A stretch of 7,639 nucleotides of DNA from Polyangiaceae bacterium (lineage in GTDB: Bacteria; Myxococcota_A; Polyangia; Polyangiales; Polyangiaceae): positions 1-7,639 of the forward strand of contig JAKVCH010000137.1 in NCBI GenBank assembly GCA_022447485.1, in the 5' to 3' direction. Both the position numbers and the translations under genes were made by a program. Shown in pieces: positions 5,139 to 7,639 of this stretch. Under the pieces are notes generated by a model, which was not told where the DNA came from, did no database searches, and saw nothing but the letters and a program-made list of their open reading frames with translations. Numbering within the stretch: position 1 is the first letter of the stretch; each line of letters opens with the position of its first letter.

Positions 5139-6446
5139 ATGGGACGAGAGAGCTCACTCTATCGCTACGGCGCCTTATTCTGCCTCGGCTGGCAACTCAT
5201 CGGCTGTGAGGACAAGGGCCCAGCGCTGTCACTCACCTCCAGTAGCGATGTAGCGAGTGCCCCAGACCTGGAACTACTCGACGATTCGGATGCTCGTTTG
5301 GGGGCCCTCACGGCCCAAGTAACTATCCACTCCGCAGTCAGTCAATCTAGCCCTATTTTGGGCTACCTCCGGGCTGGTGCCCAGGTGAAACGAAGTGAAA
5401 ATTTCGTCGAAAACTCTGATTGTATTACGGGCTGGTACGCCATCGCACCGCGGGGATACGTATGCACTGAAAAATTGGCCACGACCGATCTGAAGCATCC
5501 AACTCTCCGAGCCATGTCCTTACAGCCTCGTCTCGATCAGGCTTTACCCTGGGTCTACGCACGAACAACGAAGGTGACGGCTCTTTTCCGAAAATCGGAA
5601 CGCAAGGGAGTTGAGCTCAGCGGTCGTATTCCCCGCTCAACGGTGATGGCAATCATCGGGTCTTGGACAGCACCAGATGAATCACGGGAACCCCAGCGGC
5701 TTGGGCTTCGTACGGATGGGCACTTTGTTCGAGCGGATGATTTGAAAGCAGCTTCGGGAAGTAAATTTTCCGGAATCACTTTAGAAGATCCCAAGGACCT
5801 TCCAGTCGCCTTTATTGTCAAACCAGCGGTCTATCGCTGGAAGATCGACGACACGGTCTCCCGCGGCAAAAAACTCCAATTTCACGAGAAGCTCAAGCTC
5901 ACAGGACGTTCAAAAAAACGAGGAAAAGAACGCTATTGGGCTACATCCGATGGCGATTGGGTGCGTCATCAAGATGCAACAGTCATCCGTCGAAGGTTCG
6001 AATTTCCTGACTTTGTTACTCCGTCAACTCGCTGGCTCGACATCAGTATCATCACAGGCTCGATGACCGCTTACGAAGGCGAACGTCCTGTGTACACAAC
6101 TCTCGTCAGCGTCGGTCGTGATCGATTGGGCGACCCCGAAACATCGGCTTCGACAGCCCGCGGTATCTTTAAGATACGAAGTCGTCATATCTCGCGCCCG
6201 ACAGCCGAAAGCGCAGACGCTCTTCTCGATGCACCCTGGGCCCTCGAATTAGAGAATGGACAATGGCTTCATGCAACGCCACGCCATGACCGCTTCGGCA
6301 TCGAAAACAGCGACGGCGCCATTGAAGTCGCTCCCAAGGATGGGGCTCATCTCTTTGGGTGGCTCGGCGAAACTCTGCCTCAGGGATGGCATGGCGAAGT
6401 TCTGCTCGACTCAGAAAGCACACCGCGGATCGTTGTGCGCAAGTAG
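5139..6446 (+). CDS. Lipoprotein with SH3-like N-terminal region and degenerate L,D-transpeptidase (YkuD) domain
   Basis: This 435-residue protein begins at an ATG with GCAGGG just upstream. Its hydrophobic N-terminus ends in the lipobox LIGC (C23), so it is predicted to be a lipoprotein. Residues about 58-115 look like a bacterial SH3 fold (VTIHSAVSQSSPILGYLRAG ... GWYAIAPRGYVC), with C95 and C109 as a possible disulfide. A second SH3-like stretch may cover about 143-204. The C-terminal domain (about 298-425) follows the YkuD pattern: RWLDISI (298-304), the VSVGRDR strand (323-329), STARGIFKI (338-346) in place of TPxGxF, WLHATPRHDRFG (376-387), and DGAHLFGWL...LPQGWHG (401-419). Active L,D-transpeptidases carry S-H-G-C-x-(R/N) after the His-containing motif. 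Here residues 391-396 are S-D-G-A-I-E, so the nucleophilic Cys, the His and the polar closing residue are all replaced. It is probably a non-catalytic peptidoglycan-binding or scaffolding lipoprotein. It lies 57 nt after prmC and converges with the minus-strand pair. Confidence 0.88.
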   Translation: MGRESSLYRYGALFCLGWQLIGCEDKGPALSLTSSSDVASAPDLELLDDSDARLGALTAQVTIHSAVSQSSPILGYLRAGAQVKRSENFVENSDCITGWYAIAPRGYVCTEKLATTDLKHPTLRAMSLQPRLDQALPWVYARTTKVTALFRKSERKGVELSGRIPRSTVMAIIGSWTAPDESREPQRLGLRTDGHFVRADDLKAASGSKFSGITLEDPKDLPVAFIVKPAVYRWKIDDTVSRGKKLQFHEKLKLTGRSKKRGKERYWATSDGDWVRHQDATVIRRRFEFPDFVTPSTRWLDISIITGSMTAYEGERPVYTTLVSVGRDRLGDPETSASTARGIFKIRSRHISRPTAESADALLDAPWALELENGQWLHATPRHDRFGIENSDGAIEVAPKDGAHLFGWLGETLPQGWHGEVLLDSESTPRIVVRK

Positions 6447-6468
6447 CGCCTCTTCCCGGATTTCTCGC

Positions 6469-6999
6469 TCAGGAAGATTTGGCGGGCGAGTCCTCTGCAG
6501 CCCCCCGCGAAGCAGCACGCTTTTCCTCTTTGCCATCAAAAACTTGAAGAATTTGCTGAAGAAAAGAAAAAGTTCCGCTCAGCCCTTCCGTGATATTATT
6601 CACCACCTGGCGAATTTTCCGAATATCTTGGCCAAACTCTCTCAATTCCTCGCGCGTATCCTCAAAGTCTTCGGCGAGGGATTCCGCACTCAAATTTCGA
6701 GCTTGGCGCGCCAGATCTTCGGCTTGGCTCAGGGGAGCCTCGCGGAGAGCTAGTTTTACTAGAATACCGGCAACAATAAGATCCGCGCTCACAACCACTG
6801 CTCCAGCTACCAGCGAGTCGAACTTCTCGCGAAAGACTTGAAACGCGGAGAAATTCAAAACCGTGATCCCCAGCAGAGCAAAGACCAAGGCCAACGAAAC
6901 GAGCAGGGCAGCGCGAGAAACTCGACGCAGTCTCAGCTGCAAAAGCGCAGACTCTGCCCGTAGAATAAATTGAATCTTTTTTAGAGTCGCAGGAGACAT
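6469..6999 (-). CDS. Two-helix inner-membrane protein, YqjE/holin-X-like, with C-terminal coiled coil
   Basis: This 176-residue protein starts at ATG 6999 with AAGG a few nt upstream, inside the end of the preceding gene, two nt after that gene's stop. A short basic N-terminus (about 1-29, LRLRRVSR) leads to two membrane helices, about 30-50 and 62-85. An amphipathic, charged segment follows (about 91-155, EDLARQARNLSAESLAEDF, TREELREFGQDIRKIRQ) that is likely helical or coiled coil. The tail is disordered and rich in Ala, Ser and Lys. The layout of paired helices with basic start and a tandem DUF883-like partner recalls YqjE/Phage_holin_3_6 proteins, which are inner-membrane proteins of unclear function and not true holins. 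The family call is tentative. The stop faces the lipoprotein gene with a 22-nt gap and no obvious hairpin. Confidence 0.78.
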   Translation of the reverse strand: MSPATLKKIQFILRAESALLQLRLRRVSRAALLVSLALVFALLGITVLNFSAFQVFREKFDSLVAGAVVVSADLIVAGILVKLALREAPLSQAEDLARQARNLSAESLAEDFEDTREELREFGQDIRKIRQVVNNITEGLSGTFSFLQQILQVFDGKEEKRAASRGAAEDSPAKSS

Positions 7000-7001
7000 G
7001 A

Positions 7002-7295
7002 TTACCTTCGAGAGAGAATTTTAGCTGCAACGAAACCAAGGGCGAAGGCGACCAATAGGGGTCGGGGCCGTGATTCCTTCATTTCTTGACCAAGCTCTTT
7101 GACCACAGTCTGCACCTGGGAACTGGCTTGGCCGAAATCGACGTTTTCTGCCAATTGTTCCACGAATTCGCCGGCGCGAAGCAAAGGGGACTCCTTCGCC
7201 TCGCTAGATTCAGGAGGCCCACTTTGAGCCTTCTTCATCTCTTCTACTTCGGCCCTTAATTGAGCAATCTCTTGTTCAAGTTTCGATTCAGTCAT
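7002..7295 (-). CDS. Small YqjD/ElaB (DUF883)-like membrane-anchored protein
   Basis: This 97-residue protein has an N-terminal heptad-like helix (about 3-23, KLEQEIAQLRAEVEEMKKAQ), a Ser/Pro/Glu-rich hinge (24-37), and a helical middle (38-74). A C-terminal membrane anchor (about 79-94, PLLVAFALGFVAAKIL) ends in SRR. This is the general plan of ElaB/YqjD/YgaM proteins, which anchor by the C-terminus and in E. coli associate with ribosomes. The family link is by architecture, not by strong motif. I chose ATG 7295; a GTG at 7301 would add two residues and neither has a good Shine-Dalgarno. The stop and the next start are spaced TAA-TC-ATG, so the two genes are almost certainly one operon. They are divergent from mpl. 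Confidence 0.8.
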   Translation of the reverse strand: MTESKLEQEIAQLRAEVEEMKKAQSGPPESSEAKESPLLRAGEFVEQLAENVDFGQASSQVQTVVKELGQEMKESRPRPLLVAFALGFVAAKILSRR

Positions 7296-7395
7296 GACCA
7301 CAATCCCAATAAATTTTGCTCTTTGCCTCTAAATCTTAGAAGCCTCGAGCAACAATCGAATTTTGCCGGAGTCTCGTGGCAAAGGGCCAAGTTCT

Positions 7396-7450
7396 AGGAG
7401 AAATGATTCGAAGTCTGGTATCGAACGAATCATGCGAATGCATATTATAG
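7396..7450 (+). promoter_or_regulatory. Candidate leader ORF with Shine-Dalgarno overlapping the mpl start
   Basis: AGGAG at 7396-7400 sits two nt before ATG 7403. This opens a 15-codon frame (M-I-R-S-L-V-S-N-E-S-C-E-C-I-L) ending in TAG at 7448-7450. The mpl ATG at 7432 lies inside it in another frame and has no Shine-Dalgarno of its own. The arrangement suggests translational coupling of mpl to a leader, although the short spacing of the Shine-Dalgarno and the small size leave chance possible. Confidence 0.35.
7403..7433 (+). repeat. Inverted repeat spanning the leader and mpl start codons
   Basis: ATGATTCG (7403-7410) and CGAATCAT (7426-7433) are exact reverse complements separated by 15 nt. 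In RNA the stem would include the leader ORF start codon and the first two bases of the mpl ATG. It could mask the mpl start or act as a DNA operator. Confidence 0.6.
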
Positions 7451-7639
7451 GCGTTGCTGGTACGGCGATGGGCTCCCTCGCGGGCTTATTGAAAAACTTA
7501 GGGCATCAGGTGTCAGGAAGCGATCGCCACTTCTACCCCCCGATGGGACCAGCCTTAGAAGAGTGGGGCATCGACCTGAAGCAGGGTTTTTCTCGAAAGC
7601 ATATTGAAGAAGTTGCCGAGCAGCTCGACGCTGTAATTG
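7432..7639 (+). CDS. mpl: UDP-N-acetylmuramate:L-alanyl-gamma-D-glutamyl-meso-diaminopimelate ligase (5' part)
   Basis: The first 69 codons are present and the gene runs off the right edge. Mpl is a cytoplasmic ATP-dependent Mur ligase that joins recovered murein tripeptide to UDP-MurNAc in peptidoglycan recycling. The N-terminal UDP-binding Rossmann motif is IGVAGTAMGSLAGLL (6-20), then GHQVSGSD (24-31) and YPPM (35-38). In the sequences I remember, YPPM after SGSD separates Mpl from MurC. The start is ATG 7432, or possibly ATG 7438 two codons in. No ATG, GTG or TTG lies in frame for at least the preceding 50 nt, and no Shine-Dalgarno is close. The ATP-binding and ligase domains lie outside the window, so completeness cannot be judged. 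Confidence 0.92.
   Translation, partial: MRMHIIGVAGTAMGSLAGLLKNLGHQVSGSDRHFYPPMGPALEEWGIDLKQGFSRKHIEEVAEQLDAVI

Noticed and set aside
6256..6753. 165-codon plus-strand frame overlapping the pseudo-transpeptidase end and the YqjE-like gene
   Set aside because: It is Ser/Arg/Leu-rich and motif-free, and it conflicts with two genes that have clear membrane or fold signatures.
7321..7384. CTTTGCC (7321-7327) and TTTGCC (7362-7367), each complementary to GGCAAA(G) at 7378-7384
   Set aside because: The arms are only 6-7 bp, there is no T-run and no clear promoter relation, so it could be chance in a short spacer.

Overview
The window looks like chromosome from a Gram-negative bacterium of roughly even base composition, probably one of the lineages formerly grouped as Deltaproteobacteria (Myxococcota/Bradymonadales-like). 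This placement is an inference. It rests on two lipoprotein signals, a type IV prepilin peptidase, an Mpl-type murein recycling ligase, and an N-terminal zinc-ribbon protein with a long acidic Ser/Glu/Asp tail of a kind I associate with those groups. There are no rRNA or tRNA genes, insertion sequences, CRISPR arrays or phage structural genes that I can see.

Layout. 1-666 (-) is the 5' part of an N-terminal zinc-ribbon protein that runs off the left edge. A 204-nt AT-rich divergent spacer with a perfect TATAAT on both strands separates it from pilD (871-1932, +). pilD overlaps, through a TTGA stop/start, a small lipoprotein with W-rich 'WxxGxW'-like motifs (1929-2381). A probable terminator and a 455-nt gene-free stretch follow. 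That stretch holds an 8-bp inverted repeat, an AT-rich section and three tandem 24-bp repeats. Next is a 385-aa lipid methyltransferase of the cyclopropane-fatty-acid synthase fold (2837-3994), closed by a very strong intrinsic terminator. Then come prmC (4200-5081) and a lipoprotein ending in an L,D-transpeptidase (YkuD) fold whose catalytic signature is destroyed (5139-6446). Facing it on the minus strand is a two-gene membrane-protein unit (7295 down to 6469) resembling the DUF883/YqjD plus YqjE pair. The right edge carries the first 69 codons of mpl (7432 onward, +).

How the genes fit together. Nearly everything acts on the cell envelope: pilin maturation, two outer-membrane lipoprotein candidates, lipid modification, a peptidoglycan-binding-like pseudo-transpeptidase, inner-membrane YqjD/YqjE-like proteins, and peptidoglycan recycling. 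prmC (release-factor methylation) is the exception and is not next to prfA here.

The most notable points are as follows. First, the methyltransferase resembles, from memory, fungal sphingolipid C9-methyltransferase more than bacterial Cfa, and it lacks two of the usual bicarbonate ligands. Second, the YkuD domain reads S-D-G-A-I-E where S-H-G-C-x-(R/N) is expected. Third, a 15-codon leader ORF with a good Shine-Dalgarno overlaps the mpl start, and an inverted repeat spans both start codons. Fourth, there is the 24-bp tandem repeat trio upstream of the methyltransferase. No search could be run, so all family comparisons are from motif reading and memory.
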